Assembly (NCBI GenBank): GCA_937908115.1
Contig: CALEQZ010000035.1
Location: 1 to 64,000, forward strand
Reading direction: 5' to 3'
DNA: 64,000 nt
From: an uncultured Alcaligenaceae bacterium
GTDB lineage: Bacteria; Pseudomonadota; Gammaproteobacteria; Burkholderiales; Burkholderiaceae_B
Shown piece by piece: positions 53,201-60,609 of the stretch. The position numbers and the translations under genes are program-made. A model generated the notes under the pieces. The model worked only from the letters and a program-made list of their open reading frames with translations, was not told the origin of the DNA and ran no database searches. Within the stretch, counting starts at the first letter, position 1. Every line of letters begins with the position of its first letter.

Positions 53201-56082
53201 ACAATGGCGTCATCGACCGTGCCAGCTTCCTGCGAATCCGCTTCGGCGCGCGTGCCAATGACGATGGAGTTCACGCCGCGGCTCTTGGCATGATCGCCGA
53301 TGGCCACCGTGCTCGTGTCATACGCGATGGCACCGTAGCCCAGCACGGTGGAATTGTCGCCGCGCGCCTGCACGTTCGAACCGAGCGCCGTGGCATTGTT
53401 GCCCACGCTCACGGCGGCATGGCCTACGGCGATGCTGACGTCGCCCGAGGCCGCAGCCGACGGGCCGATGGCGATGGACTCCTGGCCGGTGGCGCCGGCG
53501 TTGTCGTAATTCGCCGCGGCATCCGACTTGATGCTGTAGTAATGGGCCATGTTCTGCTCGATGGCCTGGTTGAGCTGGCCGAGGTTGACGGCATCGCCCG
53601 CGTCCTCGGCGTCGGCCAGGTTCCGGATACGGACGCTCTCGGTGCCGTCCGGGCCACCCTTGAGGGTAACGACGCGGTTTTGGCTGCCGAGGTCGTACAG
53701 CACCGCGTTGATGTTGTCGTCGATCACGCCCGGCCCGCCCGGCCCCAAGGCCGTCAGCGCCTCGGCCACCGTACTGTAGGTGGTGCTGCCCACCTTGAAC
53801 CCAACGACTTTGCCGTCGACGATCGTGCCTTGGCCCAGGATATCGGCCAGGTTTTGCTGCGCAGCGGCCAGCTGGCGGACGTTGACCGCGTCGGTCAATG
53901 CCGACCCGTCGGCCACATTGGTGATCCGGCGCGTGGCCGCCGAACCGCCGCCCCCGCCGACCGACACCACCGAAATGGGGTTGCCCGCCGCGTTGGAGCC
54001 GGTCAGGAAACCGACGCCGGTCGACGCCACCGCCTGGGAGTTGCTGCCCAACGCGACGCTATCGCCCGCGGCCCGCGCATTGGCGCCAAGCGCGACGCCA
54101 TTGTCGTCGGTGGCGCGGGCGTTAAAGCCCATGACCGTGGCATACCGTCCGATGGCCTGCGCCTGTTCGCCAACGGCCACCGAGCCAGTGGCCGCCGTGG
54201 TCAGCCCACCGATGGCCACCGCGTGCTCGACCTCCGTGGACGCGTCGCGCGCGTTGGCGCGGTAACCGATGGAAATGTTGTGGTCGCCGTCCAGCCGCTC
54301 ACCCGCATGGCTGCCGACGGACACCGTACCATCGCCAACGATGCCACTGCCCGCTTGATAGCCGATGGCCGTGGTCTGGTTGCCGACAACGTTTTGCCCG
54401 GCGCGCGTACCGATCGCGATGTGCGAGGTTTTGTCAAAGCCCGGGTTGACCGGATCGTCGCCCGTGCCCACGCCCGCGTCGGTACCGATGGCGATGCTGT
54501 TGGTCGTGGCCGTCCGGGACCCGGTGCCCAGGGATATACCATTGTCGCCGCCGGCGCGCGCGCCGGTACCCACTGCCACGGACGAGATACCGCCGGCCTG
54601 GGCGTTCCTTCCGGCGGCCAGCGCATCGCGGGCGCTGGCCGACGCCGACTGGCCGATGGCAGTTGCCCTGGCCGCGCTGGCCGACGCATTGACGCCCAGC
54701 GCCATCGCATCGTCACTCTCATTGCCGGTCACGCGCGAACCGGTACCCACCGCGATCGCATTGCTGACGTATTCCGGTTCCACCAATGCACCGTCGCCGA
54801 TGGCGATGCTGCCGGCGCCGTTGCTTTGCGCGTTGCGGCCGATTGCCACCGCGGCCACGCCCGCGCGCGACGGGTCCACGCCGTCCTTGCCCGCCTGCGC
54901 CCCTTGGCCGATGGCAATGGCTGCCTCGGCGTTCTCAGCCACGGTCGCGCCCTCGCCTTGCGCGATCGCGCCGTTGGCGCCGACACCGACCACCGCGCCC
55001 TTGCCGGCGGCCAGGCTGGCGTCAGCGTTGGCCACCGATTCCGGGCCGATGGCCACCGAATCCTCGCCTATGGCCTGGGAATCGGCCAGCGTCGAATTGG
55101 CGTGGAAATACTTCACCCCCGCGCCGTCGACGTATAGGTCCTGTTGCAGCTGGTAGAGCTGCCCGCCGGTGACGGCATCCTTGCTGCCGGCGGCGATCGT
55201 CCCGTCGGCCACGTTGGTGATCTTCTGGCCGGCCATGTCCAGCCCGCCGGACAACGTCGTTTGCCCGGACACCGACAGCGGCCCGTTGACATTCGTCGCG
55301 CCGGTGACCGTCACGGTGCCATTGAGTTGGGTCGGGCCGGTCACGGTCACGCCGTTGTTGAGGTTGGTGGCGCCGGTCACCGTCAGCGGGCCACCCAGAT
55401 TGGATGCGCCCGCGACGTTCAACGTGCCGCCCACGCTGGTGTTCCCGGTGCTGGCAAGCGTGGCCGCGCTGATGTCGTCGGCGGTCTTGACCGTGATCGT
55501 CGTCCCGCTGCGGGTGACTTCGATGTTTTGGCCGCCTTCGATCGTGACCGTATCGCCCGGCTGGACATTTGCGCCGGCACCGGCCTCGCCGCCCGCCTTG
55601 ATATTCCAGCCTTTGTTTGCCTGGACCAGCGCCTCGTCGGCGGTATTTTGCGCGGCATCAACCCCGGTTTGCAGGGTCGAAACCGCGTTATTTAAATCCT
55701 GCTGCACCGCATGCAGCTGCGATCCATTAACCGCGTCGGTGCTATCGGCAGAAACCGTGCCATTATCCAGGCCGGTTATTTTCCCGCCTTCGGAAAACCG
55801 GATTTCACCGGCTCCGTTCGAAAATACGATTTCATTGCCGTCCGTTTCGACCGGTTCGGCGCCCGTCAAGGCAACATCTGCGAGCGCCGGAACGCTGGCG
55901 GCCATGAGGGCTGCCGCGGCGGCTTTGCACAGTCCCATGGCACGCCTGCGGGCCGCATCTATGGCGGGGCCGCCAGAGACCACCTGCGCCTTAGAACGCT
56001 TTCCTCGTGCCTTGGCAATTTCGGACACGGCAACGTAAGTGCGCGTCCGTTCATTCCAGACCGATTTGTAAAGTCGATTCAC
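50263..56082 (-). CDS. Giant trimeric autotransporter adhesin (YadA family, type Vc)
   Basis: 1939 residues. Order: extended signal peptide region (1-~45, MNRLYKSVWNERTRTYVAVSE), hydrophobic core (50-67) with cleavage near ALAD; neck DAVNGSQL (~117); a KG-type module (KGWNIKAGG, ~157-205); six 12-residue repeats (214-286); head 1 of YadA repeats (SVAIG-type, ~330-700); neck DAVNVRQL (~731); a spacer; head 2 (~850-1130); neck DAVNVAQL (~1157); a long stalk with repeated GW-LxANGA modules and DAVNLGQL/DAVNLAQL necks; and a C-terminal anchor (last ~75 residues) ending GVGFQW. Start is GTG at 56082 with AGGT upstream. Complete and in frame. Likely surface adhesin forming homotrimers; ligand unknown. 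First gene of a three-gene unit. Confidence 0.95.
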   Translation of the reverse strand: MNRLYKSVWNERTRTYVAVSEIAKARGKRSKAQVVSGGPAIDAARRRAMGLCKAAAAALMAASVPALADVALTGAEPVETDGNEIVFSNGAGEIRFSEGGKITGLDNGTVSADSTDAVNGSQLHAVQQDLNNAVSTLQTGVDAAQNTADEALVQANKGWNIKAGGEAGAGANVQPGDTVTIEGGQNIEVTRSGTTITVKTADDISAATLASTGNTSVGGTLNVAGASNLGGPLTVTGATNLNNGVTVTGPTQLNGTVTVTGATNVNGPLSVSGQTTLSGGLDMAGQKITNVADGTIAAGSKDAVTGGQLYQLQQDLYVDGAGVKYFHANSTLADSQAIGEDSVAIGPESVANADASLAAGKGAVVGVGANGAIAQGEGATVAENAEAAIAIGQGAQAGKDGVDPSRAGVAAVAIGRNAQSNGAGSIAIGDGALVEPEYVSNAIAVGTGSRVTGNESDDAMALGVNASASAARATAIGQSASASARDALAAGRNAQAGGISSVAVGTGARAGGDNGISLGTGSRTATTNSIAIGTDAGVGTGDDPVNPGFDKTSHIAIGTRAGQNVVGNQTTAIGYQAGSGIVGDGTVSVGSHAGERLDGDHNISIGYRANARDASTEVEHAVAIGGLTTAATGSVAVGEQAQAIGRYATVMGFNARATDDNGVALGANARAAGDSVALGSNSQAVASTGVGFLTGSNAAGNPISVVSVGGGGGSAATRRITNVADGSALTDAVNVRQLAAAQQNLADILGQGTIVDGKVVGFKVGSTTYSTVAEALTALGPGGPGVIDDNINAVLYDLGSQNRVVTLKGGPDGTESVRIRNLADAEDAGDAVNLGQLNQAIEQNMAHYYSIKSDAAANYDNAGATGQESIAIGPSAAASGDVSIAVGHAAVSVGNNATALGSNVQARGDNSTVLGYGAIAYDTSTVAIGDHAKSRGVNSIVIGTRAEADSQEAGTVDDAIVIGTEADVTADAGIAMGKHAVASATRGVAIGHTAAARSSSATAVGDRSVASGVNAVAIGTSAHASGGNAQASGTGALATGADSIASGSGAAAYAVNGIALGKGAVSGVWSPDPDKEADNVNTIAIGTNASATAKNSVAIGADSSTEASYGTSVARYSNIENDDAAAGVVSVGSSGGAGGQPILRRITNVAGGMDDTDAVNVAQLRAVRNTGWTYAGNSGSTTQTMGSTVQIVGGATDVATSSQNVKTVVTPGTYTVDANGDVVYENGKIEIQFAETPRFKGADMGGYKVTGVAAGSVTSTSTDAVNGAQLYEVANRPITFQGDTGSVARKLGETQVIRGSLDAAAAASSSNIRTAVNGAGELEILLANNLAVDSLMINNGGPVISAAGVDMKSLKISNVAAGTADTDAVNLGQLKRVEQVASQGWNLSANGANASNVAPDDTVDLANTDGNIKIAKAGNNVTFNLADSVSINNNLLVGGNFDVIGTSILAGGAVIGNQLTVNPDTVVNMGGNRITNVAAGMADTDAVNLAQLKEVQLTVGQGWKLTANGADSSDVAPGATVDLSNDDGNIDITKTGNEVAFNLAKDIEVDSVTTGNTVLNTNGVTISGGPAGNVVLSNTGLQAGTVVISSQTGINAGGFRITNVAAGVADTDAVNVSQLKKVEQTISDLGDRAVKYDGNSGDPKNQITLEGDVSTDGGKTGGTKITNLARGEISATSTDAVNGSQIHEMGESIAQGMGGNSKFVDGKLVTELNVGGNTYTNVNDALNGVQNDIDNVSEIANKGWNVQVNGDAASKVGPGDTVQFINGSNVEITRSGTNITVAMAKDIKVESVTATKVSAKEIAIENGPTINDQGIDMNGKRITNLADGKNDSDAVNLGQLNRVAGNVNNRLNRMEDQIHRNDHRASAGIAAALATAGLPQAYLPGKSMFSVAGSTWRGESGYAMGLSTVSDNGRWLLKGSVSGSSRGDYGATVGVGFQW
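50266..50490 (-). other. YadA-type membrane anchor coding region
   Basis: Encodes the final ~75 residues: helical linker (RASAGIAAALATAGLPQ) and four beta-strands (SMFSVAGSTWRGESGYAMG, WLLKGSVSGSS, YGATVGVGFQW), the trimeric 12-strand pore, with a C-terminal aromatic residue as BAM signal. Confidence 0.9.
52695..53535 (-). repeat. Second YadA head repeat array in the adhesin
   Basis: Encodes residues ~850-1130, about 20 left-handed beta-roll repeats of 14 or so residues with the pattern xxSVAIGxxAxAxG, interrupted by a VWSPDPDKEADNV insertion near 1069-1081. Closed by the neck RRITNVAGGMDDTDAVN. Confidence 0.85.
53985..55095 (-). repeat. First YadA head repeat array in the adhesin
   Basis: Encodes residues ~330-700, beta-roll repeats (DSVAIGPESVAN, GSIAIGDGALV, TAIGYQAGSG and so on), with longer irregular repeats at ~538-600 that hold DPVNPG and VVGNQTTAIGYQAG. 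Followed by a GGGGS-like turn and neck. Confidence 0.85.
55225..55443 (-). repeat. Six degenerate 36-bp repeats in the adhesin
   Basis: Residues 214-286 read as six 12-residue units of the form T-N/Q-L-x-G-x-L/V-x-V-x-G-A/P (NLGGPLTVTGAT, NLNNGVTVTGPT, QLNGTVTVTGAT, NVNGPLSVSGQT). The last ends in LDMAGQKITN, the entry to a neck. DNA copies are diverged. Confidence 0.85.
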
Positions 56083-56530
56083 TTTGTTTACCTATTGCCA
56101 AAACCAGTTGGCGTCCCACGCCTGGACGCTTACAAATGCGTTTCCTTGCGAGTTACCCGAAGTAACTCTCCGAGGCCGGAAATATGGCGCAAATGGATTG
56201 ACAATGGGTGCGTAAACTATTGTTTTTTAATAATCTTTGACGAATGAATTGGAAAGAATCGTAAACTGGTGCCGGTAATGAAAAATACCTTCAAATCGTG
56301 ACGCACTATGTCGGGCGAAATGTTGCGCGGTTGACACATCTGCTGGGCAAACCGGCTACAAGCGGTGCGCATCGGCTTTTTGGCCACTAACCATCCGGGG
56401 CACGACAGCGACTGCGCAAACCGGCATGCTTTCGGCTGACGCGCCCGCGACGCCCGGCCAGATCGATCGCACCACGTGGATCGCCTCGCCCCCCGCGCCT
56501 CGCGGGCGTGCCCGGGATGACGGAGACCGC
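56083..56530. other. AT-rich divergent control region of the adhesin
   Basis: 448 bp without a credible gene, clearly richer in A+T than its neighbours, especially 56190-56300. It holds the dyad at 56150-56168, a minus-strand leader for the adhesin, and TTGACA on the plus strand at 56198 and at 56331, the latter possibly serving the lipoprotein at 56531. No promoter for the adhesin is clear. Confidence 0.6.
56150..56168. promoter_or_regulatory. Perfect inverted repeat in the adhesin leader
   Basis: GAGTTAC/GTAACTC, 7 bp each, separated by CCGAA. It lies 68-86 bp before the adhesin start. It can be a DNA operator or an RNA hairpin in the leader; no T-run follows. Confidence 0.6.
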
Positions 56531-57766
56531 ATGTTCCTTGCCGTGCCAAGCCCTCTGCCGCTGCAAGCCTGCCGCGCCGCTATCCTTGCGCTGTTGGCCA
56601 TCCTCGCGGCCTGCAACGGCCGGCCACCTTCAGACGATCCCCGCAGCACCATGCACGGCATCGCGGCCGTGCATGGACCCGGCCACATTCGGTGGGTCTT
56701 TTTCAGCAGTGCCGGTTATCCGCCGCGCCGCCCGGCGGCAGGCGACGATTGGACACATGACGTCTTCGTGGTCCCCTGGGACGCCGCCACCGGCAAGCTC
56801 GGCAGCGCGCGGTCCTTCATACAGCGTCCGCAAGCCCAGGAACCGGTGGCAGCAGCGCAACTGCCCGGCGGCCGCATCTTGCTGACCATGGAAGATGGCT
56901 GGAACACCCCGAACACAGTGACCCAGCGCTATGGCATTTACCGTATAGACCTCGGGCCCGTGCACCCCTACCCCGCCGAAGTCGAAGCAGGCGGCCATTC
57001 GGGCGACGTAGCGGCGGTGGCCGACCGCTTCGTGATCGCCTATTCCGAAGGATGGATAGCGGGCGGCGGCGTGGCGCAGTTGGGAAGCGGCAACGGCATC
57101 TACGCCCGCGTCTATGGTGCAGGCGGCAGCTTGCAGCACCGCATCGACCTGGCACCGCGCCAACGCGCCTGGTGGCCAAGGATTGCCGGCGGCGAAGACC
57201 GGGCGCTCGTGCTCTGGCAGGCGCTGGCCGCCGACGCCAGCCATGCCCGCTTGGAGTCCGCCGTACTGGACCCGGTCTCCGGCCGCAGCCGCCCGCCGAT
57301 GCAACTGCTCGGGCGCGTGCAGTATTACGTGTACGCAGCCGCCTGGCTGCCGACCGTGCGACGCTTCCTGGTCGTGGCCACGGGTGACGATGGGCACGGC
57401 CGGGCCCTGCTCGTCGATCTGTCGGGTCAGGTCGTGGCACAGCTATCCTGCATGCCGGCCACCGTGCGCGAGGCTGGGATTGCGGTCGCGCCCGGCACGC
57501 CTGCCGGACGAGCGACCGCCTACACGCCTGCCGAGGACGGGCGCATGCTGCAGCTGCGCGCCAGCGAATCGCACTTGGCGCTTGCCGGCGTGCTGCACGA
57601 CATCGACGGCAGAACGGTCTCTTGGGGAACCACAGGCGGCATCGGCCTATGGCAGGCCACGGGCGTGCTGCATTGGCTCTCCCTGTCGCCCGCCGGCATC
57701 GTCCAGGCGCGCTACCGCCCAGGCGATGCGGCCGCGCCGGATGCACGAGACCGCTGCGCGCAATGA
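56531..57766 (+). CDS. Putative lipoprotein, possible beta-propeller, divergent from adhesin
   Basis: 411 residues. Signal peptide with lipobox LAAC (Cys28). The rest is soluble, rich in beta-strands and in repeating hydrophobic-Gly blocks (HIRWVFFSSAG, AVADRFVIAYSEG, RIAGGEDRALVLWQAL, RFLVVATGDDGHGRALL, LHDIDGRTVSWGTTGGIGLWQATGVLHWLSLS), spaced about 50 residues apart, as in beta-propellers. No family recognised. The ATG at 56531 has CGGAG 5 nt upstream. Shares the intergenic region with the adhesin. Confidence 0.72.
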   Translation: MFLAVPSPLPLQACRAAILALLAILAACNGRPPSDDPRSTMHGIAAVHGPGHIRWVFFSSAGYPPRRPAAGDDWTHDVFVVPWDAATGKLGSARSFIQRPQAQEPVAAAQLPGGRILLTMEDGWNTPNTVTQRYGIYRIDLGPVHPYPAEVEAGGHSGDVAAVADRFVIAYSEGWIAGGGVAQLGSGNGIYARVYGAGGSLQHRIDLAPRQRAWWPRIAGGEDRALVLWQALAADASHARLESAVLDPVSGRSRPPMQLLGRVQYYVYAAAWLPTVRRFLVVATGDDGHGRALLVDLSGQVVAQLSCMPATVREAGIAVAPGTPAGRATAYTPAEDGRMLQLRASESHLALAGVLHDIDGRTVSWGTTGGIGLWQATGVLHWLSLSPAGIVQARYRPGDAAAPDARDRCAQ

Positions 57767-57833
57767 CGGCCGGCGGCAACCTGGACCGAGCCGTGTCGTG
57801 CCGCCGGCCACATCCACGGGCGGCGACGCGAGG

Positions 57834-58742
57834 TCAGTTGAACACGCCCGTCGACAGGTAGCGGTCGCCGCGGTCGCAGACGATGAATACGATCGTCGCG
57901 TCGTTGACACGCTGCGCCACCCGCAGCGCGGCGATCAGCGCGCCCGCAGACGAAATCCCGCCGAAAATGCCCTCTTCTGCGGCCAGCCGCCTGGCCATCG
58001 CCTCGGCTTCGCGCTGGTCGATGGATTCGAACGCATCCACGCGCGAGGGATCGTAAATACGCGGCAGGTAGGCTTGCGGCCACTTGCGTATGCCCGGGAT
58101 TTGCGAGCCTTCGGCCGGCTGAGCGCCGATGACCTGGATGCCCGGGTTGCGCGACTTCAGGTACTGGGACACGCCCATGATGGTGCCGGTGGTGCCCATG
58201 GCGCTGACGAAATGGGTCACCCGCCCGCCGGTTTGTTCCCAGATTTCCGGCCCGGTGCCTTCGACGTGGGCAAGCGGGTTGTCCGGGTTGGCGAACTGGT
58301 CGAGCACCTTGCCCTTGCCCTCGGCCTGCATGCGCATGGCCAGGTCGCGGGCATATTCCATGCCACCCTGGTCGGCCGGCGTCAGGATCAGCTCCGCGCC
58401 ATAGGCGGTCATTGCGGCGCGCCGCTCCAGCGACAGGTTGTCCGGCATGATCAGGATCATGCGATAGCCGCGCATGGCTGCCGCCATGGCCAACGCGATG
58501 CCGGTGTTGCCGCTGGTCGCCTCGATCAGCGTGTCGCCGGGCCGGATCTCGCCGCGGGCTTCCGCGCGCTTGATCATGGATAGTGCCGGCCGGTCCTTCA
58601 CGGAGCCGGCCGGATTGTTGCCTTCCAGCTTGGCCAGGATGACGTTGCCGCGCGGTTCGCCCGCATCGCCCGGAATGCGCTGCAGGCGCACCAGGGGCGT
58701 ATTGCCGACGGTGTCTTCGATGGTAGGGTAGGTAGTAGCCAT
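57834..58742 (-). CDS. cysM: Cysteine synthase B (O-acetylserine sulfhydrylase)
   Basis: 302 residues, PLP enzyme. NTPLVRL, KLEGNNPAGSVKDRPALSMI with the PLP Lys, EATSGNTGIALAMAAAMRGY and GTTGTIMGVSQYLK are present; IFGGISSAGALIAALR is close to the end. CysM-type features (short form, RKWPQAYLP). The ATG at 58742 gives MATTYPTIEDTVGNTPL. Could also use thiosulfate. Confidence 0.95.
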   Translation of the reverse strand: MATTYPTIEDTVGNTPLVRLQRIPGDAGEPRGNVILAKLEGNNPAGSVKDRPALSMIKRAEARGEIRPGDTLIEATSGNTGIALAMAAAMRGYRMILIMPDNLSLERRAAMTAYGAELILTPADQGGMEYARDLAMRMQAEGKGKVLDQFANPDNPLAHVEGTGPEIWEQTGGRVTHFVSAMGTTGTIMGVSQYLKSRNPGIQVIGAQPAEGSQIPGIRKWPQAYLPRIYDPSRVDAFESIDQREAEAMARRLAAEEGIFGGISSAGALIAALRVAQRVNDATIVFIVCDRGDRYLSTGVFN

Positions 58743-58911
58743 GGCGCGATCATAACGTTTGCGCGGCCGCGCCCAGGCCCATATACCCCTCGAGCCGTGC
58801 GGGAATAGCCGGGGCGCTCCGGCGGCCACCAGCGATGGCCGCTTCGGCGGTCGCCGTCCGGTGGCCGCGCAAAAGGCTTCGCCCGCCGCAGCAGGCTTGC
58901 CGCCCCCGGTG

Positions 58912-59367
58912 TCACCGGCCCGGCTTGCCCGGCGACGGCTGGGACGGCTGCGGCTTGGCCGGCGCCGGCTTGGCATCCTGTCCGCCCACGGTCAGCCCGG
59001 CCGCCTGCAGCTGTTGCAGCCGCTTCGGTCCGATGCCCCGGACGCGGTCGGACAAGTCCTCCAGCGATTCGAAGCGGCCGGCACGCGTGCGCTCTTGCAC
59101 GATGATCTGCGCGGTCTTGGGACCGATTCCGCGCAAGGCCTGCAGTTGCTCGGCCGTGGCCGTGTTCAGGTCGACCGCGCCCGCGTCCGCGCACGATAAG
59201 CCCAGGCCGGCGGCCAACGCCATCACGCCGACCGAGCGCGCCAGCCCGCGGCGCGGGCGGCTGGATCGCTCGCAGCGCACCGGACGGCAGGGACGGGCCG
59301 CCGCGCGAAAGTGCACGGTGGCATCGCCGCGCGGGGCGGCCACGCAAGAATGCAGAAATGGATTCAT
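58912..59367 (-). CDS. ComEA-like helix-hairpin-helix protein
   Basis: 151 residues. A single helix-hairpin-helix pair (~66-125): VDLNTATAEQLQALRGIGPKTAQII and ESLEDLSDRVRGIGPKRLQQLQAAG; then a Pro/Lys-rich tail. ComEA binds incoming DNA in the periplasm. The N-terminus is unusual: an Arg-rich 45-residue extension precedes the hydrophobic stretch VGVMALAAGLGLSCADAGA. The ATG at 59367 has AGGAG 7 nt upstream; an internal ATG at the hydrophobic segment would give an ordinary signal peptide. Confidence 0.85.
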   Translation of the reverse strand: MNPFLHSCVAAPRGDATVHFRAAARPCRPVRCERSSRPRRGLARSVGVMALAAGLGLSCADAGAVDLNTATAEQLQALRGIGPKTAQIIVQERTRAGRFESLEDLSDRVRGIGPKRLQQLQAAGLTVGGQDAKPAPAKPQPSQPSPGKPGR

Positions 59368-59381
59368 GATCGGGCTCCTGT

Positions 59382-59406
59382 AAAGGCGGCGCCCCAGTGC
59401 GCCGCC
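59382..59406 (-). terminator. Possible weak terminator between hldD and comEA-like gene
   Basis: Perfect 8-bp stem GGCGGCGC/GCGCCGCC with a 6-nt loop, but only TTTA after it on the minus strand, so termination may be partial. Confidence 0.4.
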
Positions 59407-59483
59407 GCGCCCATCATGGAGCCGGCAGGCGCCGCGCACGAGACCGCGCGCGGCGGTTTGGCCATGCGTAGAAACCGCGGCGA

Positions 59484-60482
59484 TCAGCCGCCTTGCTTGG
59501 CCAGCCAGTCGCGCACGTACTTCGCCACGCCAGTCTGTACATCCTGCATCGGCGCAGTGAATCCGGCTTCGCGCAGTTGCGTGTCGTCGGCGCGCGTGTA
59601 GCTTTGGTAGCGGCCTTTGAGATCGTCCGGGAAGTCGATGTAGCGCACCAGCCCCTGCTCGGCCAGCTCCTGCAGCGACAGGGGCGGCTTGCCCTCCGCC
59701 TCGCGCAAGGTGTTGACCACGGTCATCGCCACGTCGTTGAACGGCTGTGCCCGCCCGGTGCCGCAGTTGAAAATGCCCGAGCGTTCGGGGTGGTCCAGGA
59801 AATGCAGGTTGACTGCGACGACATCCTCGACCGAGATGAAGTCGCGGCTTTGCTCGCCCGCGCCGTAGCCGTCCCAGCCGCCGAACAGGCGCACGTGGCC
59901 CTCGTTGCGGAACTGGTTCATGTTGTGAAAGGCCACCGAGGCCATGCGACCTTTGTGCTGCTCGTTCGGGCCATAGACGTTGAAGTAGCGCAGGCCCACC
60001 GTCGGGGCCTTCAGGCGCCCGGCCATGCGCCGGCGCACCACCTGGTCGAACAACAGCTTGGAATAGCCGTACACGTTCAACGGCCGCTCGTTGGCCGGAT
60101 CCTCCGCATATACCGGCCCGGCGCCGTAGACCGCCGCCGACGAAGCGTAGATGAACGGGATACGGTGGGCCTGGCAGTATTCGAACAGCTCCAGCGTCAC
60201 GCGGTAGTTGTTGTCCATCATGTAGCGGCCGTTGCGCTCGGTGGTGTCCGAGCACGCCCCCTGGTGCAGGATGGCCTCGACGCGGCGCAGCCGCCCGTCG
60301 GCGACCATGCGACGGAAGTCATCCTTGTCCAGGTAGTCGGCGATGCGGCAATCGACCAGGTTGACGAACTTGTCTCCCTGGGTCAAGTCATCGACCGCGA
60401 TGATGTCGGTAATGCCGCGGCCGTTCAGGCCACGCACCAGATTGCTGCCGATGAAGCCGGCTGCTCCGGTCACGACGATCAT
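59484..60482 (-). CDS. hldD: ADP-L-glycero-D-manno-heptose 6-epimerase
   Basis: 332 residues, extended SDR. VTGAAGFIGSNLVRGL (3-18) binds NADP; YASSAAVYGAG and VYGYSKLLFDQ hold the Ser and YxxxK catalytic residues. Makes the L,D-heptose nucleotide used in LPS core. It is separated from hldA by about 125 bp. Confidence 0.97.
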   Translation of the reverse strand: MIVVTGAAGFIGSNLVRGLNGRGITDIIAVDDLTQGDKFVNLVDCRIADYLDKDDFRRMVADGRLRRVEAILHQGACSDTTERNGRYMMDNNYRVTLELFEYCQAHRIPFIYASSAAVYGAGPVYAEDPANERPLNVYGYSKLLFDQVVRRRMAGRLKAPTVGLRYFNVYGPNEQHKGRMASVAFHNMNQFRNEGHVRLFGGWDGYGAGEQSRDFISVEDVVAVNLHFLDHPERSGIFNCGTGRAQPFNDVAMTVVNTLREAEGKPPLSLQELAEQGLVRYIDFPDDLKGRYQSYTRADDTQLREAGFTAPMQDVQTGVAKYVRDWLAKQGG

Positions 60483-60609
60483 GGCATTTGCTCCCTTGCG
60501 CTGCGGCCTGCCGGCAGCGCATGAAAATAAGGTAACCGGATCGTAGGCGCCGACAGGCCGGCCGAGCCGGCGCGGCGCCGATCCGCGAAAACGGGTTGGA
60601 AACGCTGGA

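Noticed and set aside
52690..55100. CRISPR-like regularly spaced repeats
   Set aside because: They are degenerate in-frame codons of YadA head repeats, without identical repeats or unique spacers.
50930..55137. Very long open frames on the plus strand opposite the adhesin (up to ~700 codons)
   Set aside because: They arise from the repeated GC-rich codons of the adhesin read backwards; composition is extreme, no starts with ribosome-binding sites and no domains.
56200..56300. BvgA heptad binding sites in front of the adhesin
   Set aside because: A few TTTCC-like heptads occur but not in the paired inverted arrangement needed; cannot be claimed from sequence alone.
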